From: Bipolaris cookei
Lineage: Eukaryota; Ascomycota; Dothideomycetes; Pleosporales; Pleosporaceae
DNA: 64,000 nucleotides
Reading direction: 5' to 3'
Assembly: GCA_002286855.1 (NCBI GenBank)
Contig: NRSV01000044.1
Span: forward strand, 62,001-126,000
Part shown: one piece after another, positions 54,924-64,000 of the stretch
Position numbering within the stretch: position 1 is the first letter of the stretch
Layout of the letters: each line of letters opens with the position of its first letter
The notes under the pieces: model-generated
What the model was told of the DNA's origin: nothing
The model's input: only the letters and a program-made list of their open reading frames with translations
Databases searched by the model: none
Program-made: the position numbers and the translations under genes

Positions 54924-56729
54924 ATGACGATAGAGCTGTTTCCGTTACACGCGCCACACTTTGCGGCTACGAAATCCGCTGAGGAAATATGCGAGCGGCT
55001 TTGCGCAGATGAGGAACTGATTGATGCACAGAAGGCTTGTAGTTGGGTGGCATGGCATCTACCGGGCTACAATACAGACCTCGGAAGAGCCATTGCAGCA
55101 TGTCTAACACCGGTGCCCGGTGTGAACCACGAGCTCAGACGATTGATTTACGAGAACTACCTTAGCAAAATTCGGCAATATCTGAAGAATGATGGACCCA
55201 ACGCAGCATACAATGTAGCTGTTGAAGAGATAGAAGAGGTTGGAAGAGACATTCTCCCAGAAGAGTTATCAACGGCATTAAAAGTTCTCGTACATCTACA
55301 GGACAAGAATATCATCGGACGAGACACCACAGCCGAATCCATTACAACATGGTTACAGGAGCAAGTTGCTACTCACCATGAGATTCCTACTCCAAACATC
55401 CCCTCACCACCACCCGTACCCCGCAAGCGCCTCTGCTACATCTGCCGGCTCGAAATCAAACGCCCGTTTCCTTCTCACCCAGAAATTTGCATACCCTGTG
55501 GCGCCTTCAACCACGCTTCATCTCAAATCTCTCTGCCCCCAAAAATGACTTTGGCACCCGATTTCACCGCCTTAGTCACTGGAGCACGCATCAATCTAGG
55601 ATACCACACTTCGTTGCGATTGCTGCGTTGTGGAGGCCGAGTCATAGCCACGAGTCGGTACCCGCGAGATGCTATATTGCGGTATACAAATGAGGGGGAT
55701 TCTTGCCAGTGGATAGATAGACTCAGGGTGGTAGGCGCGGATTTTCGGAGCGCTAGAGATGTGTTTGAGTTGGTGCGTGAGGTCAAGGTATGTTTTTTTT
55801 CAACTTTCCAAACAAGAACGTGGGTTGGAGCATAAACTGACGTGTGATGTTCATTTTTGCAGGAGTGCTTGAAGCAGTGGGCGGATGGGGGAGAACCCAG
55901 GTTGTATGCGTTAATTAATAATGCGGCTCAGACACTTACGGATAGTGTTAAGAAAGAAGAGCGTGCCATGGAGCGCGAGCAAGACTTGAAGAGACGTGGG
56001 ACGCATCCGGGTTTGTTGATTGGGGAGAACTACACAGCGGGAGTGAGAGGTGGAGCACTGCCGTTGGTATTGGAGAACGGGAAAGCACATTTGACACGGG
56101 TGGATGGCCCAGAAAACGATACTGATGCTATGTGGACTCTAAAAGAAGTCGAGGCGTCAAAAGGTACCACGACAGAAATCGAGCCGTATACCAAGTCATC
56201 ATGGGTACAAAGCATATCCGAGATCCCTTACGAAGATGTTGGTTCCGCGGTTTCTGTCAATACGCTTGTTCCCTTTATCCTCTGTCGAGAGCTCCTTCCA
56301 CTGATGGGTATCACTGAGCTGTCACCAGCGGCAGCATCAGCAAAGGCTGTCAAACCCCAAGGCTACGTCATCAACGTCTCCTCGCGCGAAGGCATCTTCG
56401 AAGATGGCCTTACGTCGAGGGCCAAACGGGGCAAGCACGTGCATACCAACATGTCCAAAGCGGCGTTGAACATGCTGACGGAAACCGAGGCGGAGCCAGC
56501 ATGGCGGACGAGGAGAGTGGCCATGAACACGGTTGACCCGGGGTACATGAGCGCGGCACCAGAGTATGAAGATGCATTTAAGGGGACACGGCCAATTGGG
56601 TGGGAGGATGGTGCTGGGAGGGTATTATGGCCGATTGCTGTAGCGGAGATAGAGGGGCTGGTTGTCCGGGGAAGGTTCTTGAAGCATTATGGTGCTGTCG
56701 AGATGGATCCGGGGAGGGGGAGGGGATGA
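54924..56729 (+). CDS. short-chain dehydrogenase/reductase with Cys-rich N-terminal extension
   Basis: Two exons, 54924-55787 and 55863-56729, with a 75-nt intron (GTATGT to TTTTGCAG), give 576 aa. Residues 1-150 form a helical domain of unknown type. A CX2C-X14-CX2C cluster follows (Cys171, Cys174, Cys189, Cys192), likely a zinc ribbon. A Rossmann SDR domain runs from about residue 212: TGARINLGYH at the cofactor loop (a variant of TGxxxGxG), NNAA at 307-310, and NVSS with the catalytic-type Ser at about 461. In place of the usual YxxxK there is TNMSK (Thr483, Lys487), so the catalytic Tyr is absent. It could use another residue or be a non-standard SDR. Substrate and role are unknown. The whole arrangement recurs in fungal proteins, as far as remembered. 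Confidence 0.85.
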
Positions 56730-57832
56730 ATAGTACTAGTACCATCTTCTTTTTTGGTCCACGGCAAGGTCACATCCGGTGCTAGTATACATGTCCTCGA
56801 TACACAGCAATGGTGTTTTGTCTACGGATGTCCATGACAGAAGCATGTCCGTTTTTTGTCTTTGGAGCCATCGGTCCGCTTCTGTGATGTAAAGGCGGGC
56901 TGCAGCGTCCCTGGTGTGGAGGGGTCAGTCCGGGCAGTGCAAGAGGCGGGGCCGAGGTGCTGGCTTTGTGTTTGATACAGGGCTTGAGCGGAGTGCATGG
57001 TGGTGGAGCTATGGTCTCGCGGGCTGTTTGTTATGTAAGCCTCGACGATAGTGCAGCAACATGCAATTGAGTACTCTGAGATGGTGTTCATTATGCCAGG
57101 GAATAGAGTAAGCATGTCTAGTAAATGATGTACACATCAGACCGTCCTTGCATTAGCTTACCAGTAATGGTCAGGTCACGATTGGATTTGTACTTTTCGA
57201 CATGCACACGGCCGATAACGCCTATTTTGTGCTCTGAAGCATTGGTACCGATGCACACTGGCGTGTTACTTGTGTGTACTTACCATACGGTGGCTGGCGC
57301 TGTCGAAGCGTGCTATGGCATGGAGACATAAATCAGCGAGAGTCAGGTGGCCGGGCGGTTGTAAGAAGTCTGGTCACGAGCAAGGCTGGTACGTAGGGGT
57401 CCTGAATCCTTATTGACGGGCGCAATCTAAGTAGTGAAGACGCGTGATCAGGCAACAGATGAGCGTCGGGCCCATAGTCGCCTCTGCCGATGCCAGCCCC
57501 GCGACAGCAAGCGAGCGTCGTTCAATCTCCAACAGGCCCCTCGGTCAGTCCCTTCTGGCGCTGGTCAACAGCCCAGTCGCAACCCCACGGCACATTTTTG
57601 TCTGCCTGCCTACTCTATCGCATCACATCGCAAAGATTACAAGTGTTCACTTCAATCTGCTAGGCAGCCACATCGCGGGGTAGGACGATACGAGGATAGT
57701 ACAATAACACTCTCGGCCAAATACCTACACACGACAAGCACGCTGCTATTAGTCCTTTCGACCAACAGACATTACCACTACCCACTTACATTCACACTTA
57801 TACTCACACACTCACGCACGCACACACAAACC
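56730..57832. other. intergenic, upstream of PKR1
   Basis: About 1.1 kb. The last part before 57833 is a CA/CT-rich leader typical of a 5' UTR. The open frame that extends upstream of the PKR1 start has no conserved sequence. Confidence 0.5.
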
Positions 57833-58444
57833 ATGGCGTCCTTTTTTGAGCAGTTGTGGGAGTCCATTTTCACGCCAGGGCCGACTCCCACGCTCCTTGT
57901 CGCAACAAACGCCTCCTTCGCTGCGCTCCAGCTTCTCCTCTTTGCCATGCTCCTCGCGACCTACAGCATACACTTTATCATCCTGTCTCTCCTCTGTGGA
58001 GGTCTCTGGTGGTCAATCAACTGGTTTGCGGCAGAAATTAGGGCTGCGCAGGAGAAAGAGGAGGAGGCGAAGCGGATTCGTGAAGCTAGAAGAGGCGCAA
58101 AGGAGAAGGGTGACGACGGTGACGGTGAAGCCATGGACTCGGGAGACGACACCGAAGTTGAGACGGAGGTTGAGCAAAGACAGGTGCTGCAGCCTAAGCC
58201 CAAGCAACTGCGTGCTGAGGCACAGAGCACCGTCCTGGTTGACAGGCTACAAGGCAGTGCTGTGAGCAGCCCGCCACCGCCTCCTGTGACGGCTGGTGCG
58301 AGCACTACTACGGGCGCGACTACAGGGCTTGTAGTTCCAGCCGACGATACGACCAAGAGAAGAAAGGGCATGGCCGAGTCTACGGGCGATTTGTCTACGG
58401 ATAGCGAGTGGGACAAGCTGTCGGAGGATTCTGAGGATAGATGA
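57833..58444 (+). CDS. pkr1: V-ATPase assembly factor Pkr1
   Basis: Single exon, 203 aa from the Met at 57833. Pkr1 is a small ER membrane protein needed for assembly of the V-ATPase Vo sector. Family features are the opening FFEQLWESIFTPGPTPTLLVATNASFAAL and two hydrophobic helices (LQLLLFAMLLATYSIHFI and IILSLLCGGLWWSINWF). A charged cytosolic tail with KEKEEEAKR-type heptads follows, then a Pro/Thr-rich end with the recurring TDSEWDKLSEDSE motif. The frame is open for 133 more codons upstream, but this Met fits the family N-terminus and follows a CA-rich leader. Confidence 0.92.
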   Translation: MASFFEQLWESIFTPGPTPTLLVATNASFAALQLLLFAMLLATYSIHFIILSLLCGGLWWSINWFAAEIRAAQEKEEEAKRIREARRGAKEKGDDGDGEAMDSGDDTEVETEVEQRQVLQPKPKQLRAEAQSTVLVDRLQGSAVSSPPPPPVTAGASTTTGATTGLVVPADDTTKRRKGMAESTGDLSTDSEWDKLSEDSEDR

Positions 58445-58957
58445 AGCCGTTTGTATTTTGCTGGCCGCTGCCCGCCATGGTTCTGTATGCTTTTTTGGAT
58501 GCTAGACGCGATTAGACTGTGCATCTGTACCCCGATGTCGCGACACGTGAACACGCGCTGCTGACCCCCTCCCCCTGTGCCCTGCACGTCGAGGCGTTAT
58601 GCATTTGTTTCTTTTTCAGCCCAGGACCAGGGAGTAACCTCTGCTGATCTCATCTCACCCAGCCGGCCATGCATCGGGCCTGGAGTTGCAATGACTGACT
58701 GGGCTGTGCTTGCTTGCCTGCTTGCCCGCTTGCTTGCCCGTCATGCCCCGCCAAAGCTTCCACCCTCACCCATCACAGTGCCCGGATGCCCAACTCGCCC
58801 ATATTCCCATTCCCACATGTCGCTGACGACGACGCTTTGGTCAAGACCTGCACCCATAGCGGTCCTGCTATTCCATGTCTAAGCTGCTGCCTTGACCCTG
58901 ACATCCGCGACCATACTTTGCAAAACCCCCGCCGCCGCACACGAGCAACCCCCCGCA
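58445..58957. other. spacer PKR1 / AMSH-like gene
   Basis: About 510 bp with repeated CTTGC-type motifs at 58706-58740. It contains the PKR1 3' UTR and the next promoter. No gene is supported. Confidence 0.5.
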
Positions 58958-60743
58958 ATGGCTGCCATCAACACGCCCGTGAGCGTCGCAGAGGTGGCCG
59001 AACAGGCTGGAAACTACACTTATGATGCACACATTCCCCTGGCAAACTGGCTGCGCACTGCCAATACCATGCAGAAAGAGGTCTGTCGCTAGGCTCCATG
59101 CAGGGTGCGCATGCTCACAGCTTCCCAGGCACAAGTCTACGAAGCAGAAGGCAACGATGCGCAGACATACCTCCTGCTATACCGCCACGCCGACCTTGTC
59201 CTTCAGAAACTACAGGGCCACCCCGACCGCAATAATCCCGAGAATCGCAAGGCACTGAATGCTGCCACAGCCGCCGTCAGCCGGGACCTGAGGAAGCTCG
59301 AGGAAATTGCGCCCCGGATAAAGAAGAGACATGAAGATTACGAGGCAAGGCGCAAGAGGCAGCAAGAGATGCTCAAGTCGTTGGAAGGCAAGACTGCTAG
59401 CCCTGCTTCTCAAGAACTCGACGGGTCTAGGAGAAGGTCGTATGACTCGAGACGGACTATTGATGCGCGCGTTCAAGACAATCATTTGCTGGCTGCGAGA
59501 CTGGCGCAGCGAGAAGTAAGGAGGAGAGCTACAAACAGGATAGGTGTGCGACAGCATGATGTTTCGGAAGAAGACGACCTGGCACGGGGTTCTGGTGGCA
59601 CCTTGGATAGTTGGCAAAATGAGTGGGTGCAGCAGGGCAGCGACAGAGATGATATTTTCAACCAGATACAAGAGGTTGCCAGACTGCAGCAGAATGGCCA
59701 GAGAGCATCGTACTCGCCGGTAAGTTGGAGATTGACGATGCTTAATGCCCTCGGACGCTGACAAGCGCAGCATCCAGCACCTCAGTCGACATCCACATAC
59801 CACTACCCAGCTGTTCCTCACAAAACACCACAAGAAATATGGAACGATTCCCAGTCGGGTGGTGTTCCACCAACGAGACCCCCAAAGGAACAAATATACA
59901 GGTCTTCAGGCGTCCCCATGGTGCCTCCGCCCCTGCCTCCTAAACCTGCGGCCTCTCCATACGGTGCACGATCAGATCGTCCACGCCCTCCGCCTGTGCC
60001 AGACAAAATCTCGGAAAGCGCACCACCATTGCCAAGCAAAGTACCTGATCAGCGTCCACTCACGCCTTCTGGAGAATTGGACGAGTTTACCTTCAAACCC
60101 TCTGCCTATCTTGAAAACGGAGATCCACTTCGTCCAGTCTTTCTGCCGTCCCAACTCCGCAACCAATTCCTTGCCCTTGCATCATCTAATACCCGTCTGA
60201 ACCTCGAAACGTGCGGCATGCTGTGTGGAATATTAAAATCCAACGCCCTCTTTATCACGCGCTTAATCATTCCTGAACAAACAAGCACCAGCGACACATG
60301 CGAGACACTAAACGAGGAGGAACTCTTCGACTACTGCGATAAAGAAGAATTAATGGTCTTAGGCTGGATACACACGCACCCGACTCAAACATGTTTCATG
60401 AGCAGTCGCGATTTACACACCCACGTCGGATACCAAGTCATGATGCCGGAAAGCATAGCTATTGTCTGCGCTCCCACTAAACAACCTAGGTTCGTTTTTT
60501 TCTCTCTACCTCTTAACCCTCCCTTTTGATTACTTAATAGTGCTAATGATGCATAGCTGGGGCTGCTTCCGTCTCACTGATCCCCCAGGTAAACAGGTTA
60601 TACTCAGTTGTACCCGTCCGGGCATCTTTCATCCTCATGATGTGGACAATATTTATACAGAGGCGCTTAAACCGGGGCATGTGGTGGAATTGATGGATGC
60701 ACCGTTGGAGTTGGTGGATATGAGGCCGAAGAAGAAGTTTTAG
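58958..60743 (+). CDS. AMSH-like JAMM deubiquitinase (Sst2 type)
   Basis: Four exons, 58958-59080, 59129-59719, 59771-60489 and 60557-60743, with introns of 48, 51 and 67 nt, give 539 aa. AMSH/Sst2 enzymes are zinc metalloproteases that cleave Lys63-linked ubiquitin chains on endosomal cargo with ESCRT. The N-terminal USP8-dimerisation/MIT-like helical domain covers residues 1 to about 115 (ANWLRTANTMQKEAQVYEAEGN). A Pro-rich linker with PPPLPPKP-type SH3-binding motifs follows. The JAMM domain has His439 and His441 in GWIHTHPTQT, Ser449 and Asp452 (MSSRD), giving the HxHx7SxxD signature, and ETCGMLCG upstream. The last exon starts SWGCFRLTDPPG, diagnostic of AMSH, and ends with ELVDMRPKKKF. 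The first donor is GTCTGT, slightly unusual. Confidence 0.94.
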
Positions 60744-63700
60744 AGGGTGCTGTGGTGTGGATAGTGAAGTGGATTGGGGGGCTTTCTGTTTTCAGATGGG
60801 AAAATGATATATTGCATAGCGAAGGTGCATGGGGAGTGCATGAAATGGCAATGTCTGTAAATTTGAGAGGTGATAGCAGTACTATTTAGAAAGTCACATA
60901 TTAAATATTTCTATTTTAACATTCTTTGGAGACGAGAGTACACGTTGCTTTGTATGGGTTGCTTTGGTATGCATTTAGCACAAAGTAAGTTCAACGATAA
61001 TGCTACATTATATCGTATCGACGTTCTCTACTCCTATGAAAGAGGTTCTCTTGGTTGGTTATGGATATAGGTAGGGATAAGGGGTTTTAAGGAGAGGGGC
61101 TGTCACGGGTGTTGATGGGTTTGGCGGAGGGTGGTAATATCCATGTGTATATTGTGTGGATGGTTAGTTGGAGGCTGGTGAGAAGAGAGGGAAGCATGAG
61201 TGCGAGATAGAGGTTAGGTATGTAGGTAGGTAAGAAATATCTAGCTGTGATTGTTATGTCACGGTCTGGGGTTAGGGTTGGGGTTGCTTCGTATTCTCTT
61301 CTTCCTTTCTACATAAGGAACAGGGCCTTGAGCGAGTAGTTGCTTCAAGATTGTGTGGTCGGGATATTTTGCATCAATATGGGCTTGAATGGTATGAGCC
61401 AGCCATGCGCAGCTGTATTCAAAGGAAAAACAACCGTGGCAAACACCAATGAGCAGGGTGTTCCTCGCGAAACCAGGACAGGAAAATCCATAACCCACCC
61501 CTTACATCATTCGTACCACTTACCTTTTATCATTGCCTCTACAAGTTCACGTGGGAAAAAAACAGGTACCAAGCCTCTTCACGATTCATACACCATCCCC
61601 ACAAACCCCTTCCCTCGCTCTCGTATCATCGCCAAACCCCCCCTCCCCCCCAAAACACCTCATGATCGTCGACGTCATCACCAAAAACAAGAAGAATGTC
61701 ACCCTCATCAGCCACCCCAATACAGGATATATATATCTATATATATATCTAACTGTGTCTTCCCCTCCCCTCCCCCCCGGAATGGCGGCTAAGTGCCGTA
61801 TCCGTTTGCCGGTAACCGAAAAGAGACTAAGATTTAGATCGCAAGTCCAAACATGGCCGCCAACCCGATAGATTTCGGGAGATCGACAAATACATGCTAT
61901 TAGGTACTTACAATATATCAGCGATGGTTTCGTTTACGCCATGGGCCCTTGTATATGTTCAAGCAAAGCCTAATATTGTTTTTTTGGATTACTACAAAAT
62001 CAAGTTGAGGAATAGACAGCGCTGCTTTTGTGGGAAACAGGTTTTTGCTGCGTGGTGTTGGTTTTCGAGCTGAGGTGTGGCGCTTGGAAAAAGGGATTTG
62101 CAGCGTTGGTGGGACTAGGGAGGTGTGGGACTAGGGAGGTTTGGGTTGGTTTAGTGTATTTTTTTTCTTTCTTTGCTTTGCGTTCTTGATGCGAACGCTG
62201 CTACTCACGAACCATTTTTGGTTTTTCGGGCCTAGAAGAATTTGCACTACGGGTGTGGGGATCGAACTTTTCCAGGATTTTTTTTCCTTTGCTTTGCTTT
62301 GCTTCCTTTTCTGCTGGCCTTGTTTGTGCAGCAGTTTGGTGATTTAGTTTCACCCTGGCGATCTCGGCATGACCCGAGAGTATAAGACCGAGGGGCATAC
62401 GAAAATTAAGTGATGATCGAGATCGGAAAATAACAATGTTGGTGGTCTTGGTGGGAGGGTTGGATACAATTGGGCCGGAGTGAATATCCATCTACGTGCG
62501 CTACTGCTGAGATCAGGCCATCAGGGTTGTCGTGGTTCAAACATCGGGTTGGAAATAACCACCAAGAGCTCAGGACTTGTCAAGTGTTCTCCCGCAATCA
62601 AAAAAACGATTCGACAGGCTCGGTACTGATTCGGCAGGATACAGCCTGAATGAGGCGTACCGAGTTACCCTCCCGGTTGCCGTTCGTTAGTCGTGTGGCT
62701 TTGCTTTTCTTCTACGTTGTTCTTGGCTAACGACGGAGCCTAAGGGACCAATTAACACAAGTTGGCGTTGCATCGTAAATCCGAAAAAAGGAATCAGCCG
62801 CGACTGGGCTAAGAAAGTCTGAAGAGCCCAAAGCTAGGTGCTGCTGTCTGGCTTCCGTTCGGTAGTGTTAACCTTCAAGTGGAGATTCCGAGTAGCAATA
62901 CGATATGTAGGCATGCGGTTCGGCGATTGTGTGCACATGCGAGCGATGGGCTTGGACATGTGATGGCCTGACCAAGGGGTTTCCGAAAACAGCAAAGGAG
63001 GTTATGAAATTTTTCTTGGTTGTATTTGGCGACATGGAAGGTGTGTGTATGGGATATGCTGGGTGTGCTCATGCAAGAGCCGATCGACAGGAGACTGGGA
63101 TATACTGTGTACGGTATTCCAATTTCTTGGTACCGAAAGGTGATGCGCAGCGGGGGAGGGGAAAGGGAGGGGAAGTTGTAGTGCAACACTTTCCTGAGCA
63201 GCCTAGCCCCCTCTCCAACCAAACATGGCATTCGATAAGCTTGGTGCTTTTAGGAGGTGTGCCTGTGCCTCTTCTGGTGTGATGGTAATTCAACGATGTG
63301 TTGGATATTCTTTCCACAGACCGGCCGACGGTTGAGGGCCAGGTCCGTGCTTGGTAATGACGTCGTTCAAGAAATTGTTGATAGGGTAAAGTTCCATAGC
63401 GACTATGTATCTGCGTACCAAGGACTTGTGCGCATGGATACTAATGTAACACGTGCATTTGATACAGTAGACGTAAGCTAGGAACGGGTTTGAGAAGTGT
63501 TGCGCTACAGGGAACCAGGGCGGCGGCGTCGCACGGAGACAGCTCCAGAGTATGTCGCAAGGTCGACACCAGACACTTGACGTCAGTAGCCACGTATCTC
63601 AAAACAAACGCACATTACTCGCGTGGTGGTATGTTTCCATATGTTTCGTGCACAGCCCGAGACGTGGTGAGGAGCATGTTTGCCCAAGGCCGCGTCAACA

Positions 63701-64000
63701 AGTCTGCCTAGATTACTTGTCAATGTGCCAATATGAATTTGTCAAGGTATAGTGCTGGAAATAAGGTTTAGAGGCCTTTCCTCTTGGTCGGTATCGATGT
63801 AAAATAGATGCCTGTAACATGTAATAGTATACTTTGTTCTCCAGTCCATATAGTAGACACGTCACTGTGGATAGCTGGGTCCCATTCAACACAGACACAT
63901 GAAGTCTGAATTAACTTTCCCGTAGGGTTAAGAATAGTGTGGAGAGCGGAAACGAGAACTTGGCTTTTCGGACTACAAACTTGGCGAATGTGAACTATGC
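60744..64000. other. gene-poor right end
   Basis: About 3.3 kb with no supported gene. AT-rich segments, TATATC runs near 61726-61750, G/T-rich stretches and a GGTTAGGG-like string at about 61268-61286 are visible. Short ORFs at 62929-63282 and 63490-63711 look random. It may contain promoter DNA of a gene beyond the window. Confidence 0.5.

Noticed and set aside
57434..57832. 133-codon upstream extension of the PKR1 frame
   Set aside because: It is non-conserved and leader-like; the family N-terminus begins at 57833.
59210..59893. 227-aa minus-strand ORF
   Set aside because: It is antisense to the AMSH-like exons, which have clear domain support on the plus strand.
61268..61286. GGTTAGGG-like string as a telomere trace
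   Set aside because: Only one exact repeat unit among G/T-rich sequence; an internal chance match is more likely.
1..64000. CRISPR arrays, bacterial operons, phage or secondary-metabolite backbone synthase
   Set aside because: None is present; gene structure is eukaryotic and no PKS, NRPS or terpene synthase sequence was seen.

Overview
The window is nuclear DNA from a filamentous ascomycete (Pezizomycotina). Genes carry short GT-AG introns of about 47-175 nt, and there are clear fungal orthologues: sconB/Met30, Atg17, Trs20, EMC1, Rsr1, Sro7/Lgl, Pkr1, an AMSH-type JAMM protease, Ipk1 and a Grg1-like protein. It also holds a Zn2Cys6 regulator, a cytochrome P450, a LaeA-like methyltransferase and a pogo/Fot1-type DNA transposon. 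The overall look suggests Dothideomycetes, possibly Pleosporales; that placement is an impression, not a test.

Layout. 0-6.8 kb: gene-poor, microsatellite-rich DNA with one degraded multi-exon gene (minus strand) whose reading frame carries four stop codons. 6.8-30.3 kb: a dense block of conserved genes: trs20 (-), mitoribosomal MRPL31 (+), a Zn2Cys6 factor (-), an intron-containing tRNA-Val (+), a DUF952 protein (-), ipk1 (+), sconB (-), atg17 (+), a LaeA-like methyltransferase (-) divergent from a P450 (+), EMC1 (-), and the RSR1-type Ras GTPase (+). 32.4 kb: a grg1-like small stress protein. 34.5-36.3 kb: a structurally complete pogo-type transposon with 57-bp perfect terminal inverted repeats and a TA duplication. 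37.5-38.6 kb: a coiled-coil protein interrupted by one in-frame TAA. 38.7-41.9 kb: an Lgl/Sro7 homologue. 42.4-46.4 kb: two decayed genes, an SMP-30-type lactonase and an MFS sugar transporter, divergently arranged like a lost sugar-catabolic pair. 47-60.7 kb: a Q/P-rich nuclear-type protein, a putative mitochondrial protein, an F-box-like protein, an SDR with a Cys-rich N-terminal extension, PKR1 and an AMSH-like deubiquitinase. 60.7-64 kb: no gene seen.

Most intact genes are housekeeping: vesicle tethering (Trs20, Lgl/Sro7), ER membrane insertion and V-ATPase assembly (EMC1, Pkr1), ubiquitin control (SconB, AMSH), autophagy (Atg17), inositol phosphate synthesis (Ipk1) and polarity (Rsr1). 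The only hint of specialised metabolism is the divergent methyltransferase/P450 pair. Exon boundaries were set by hand from splice motifs plus continuity of family-conserved sequence. No database search was run.
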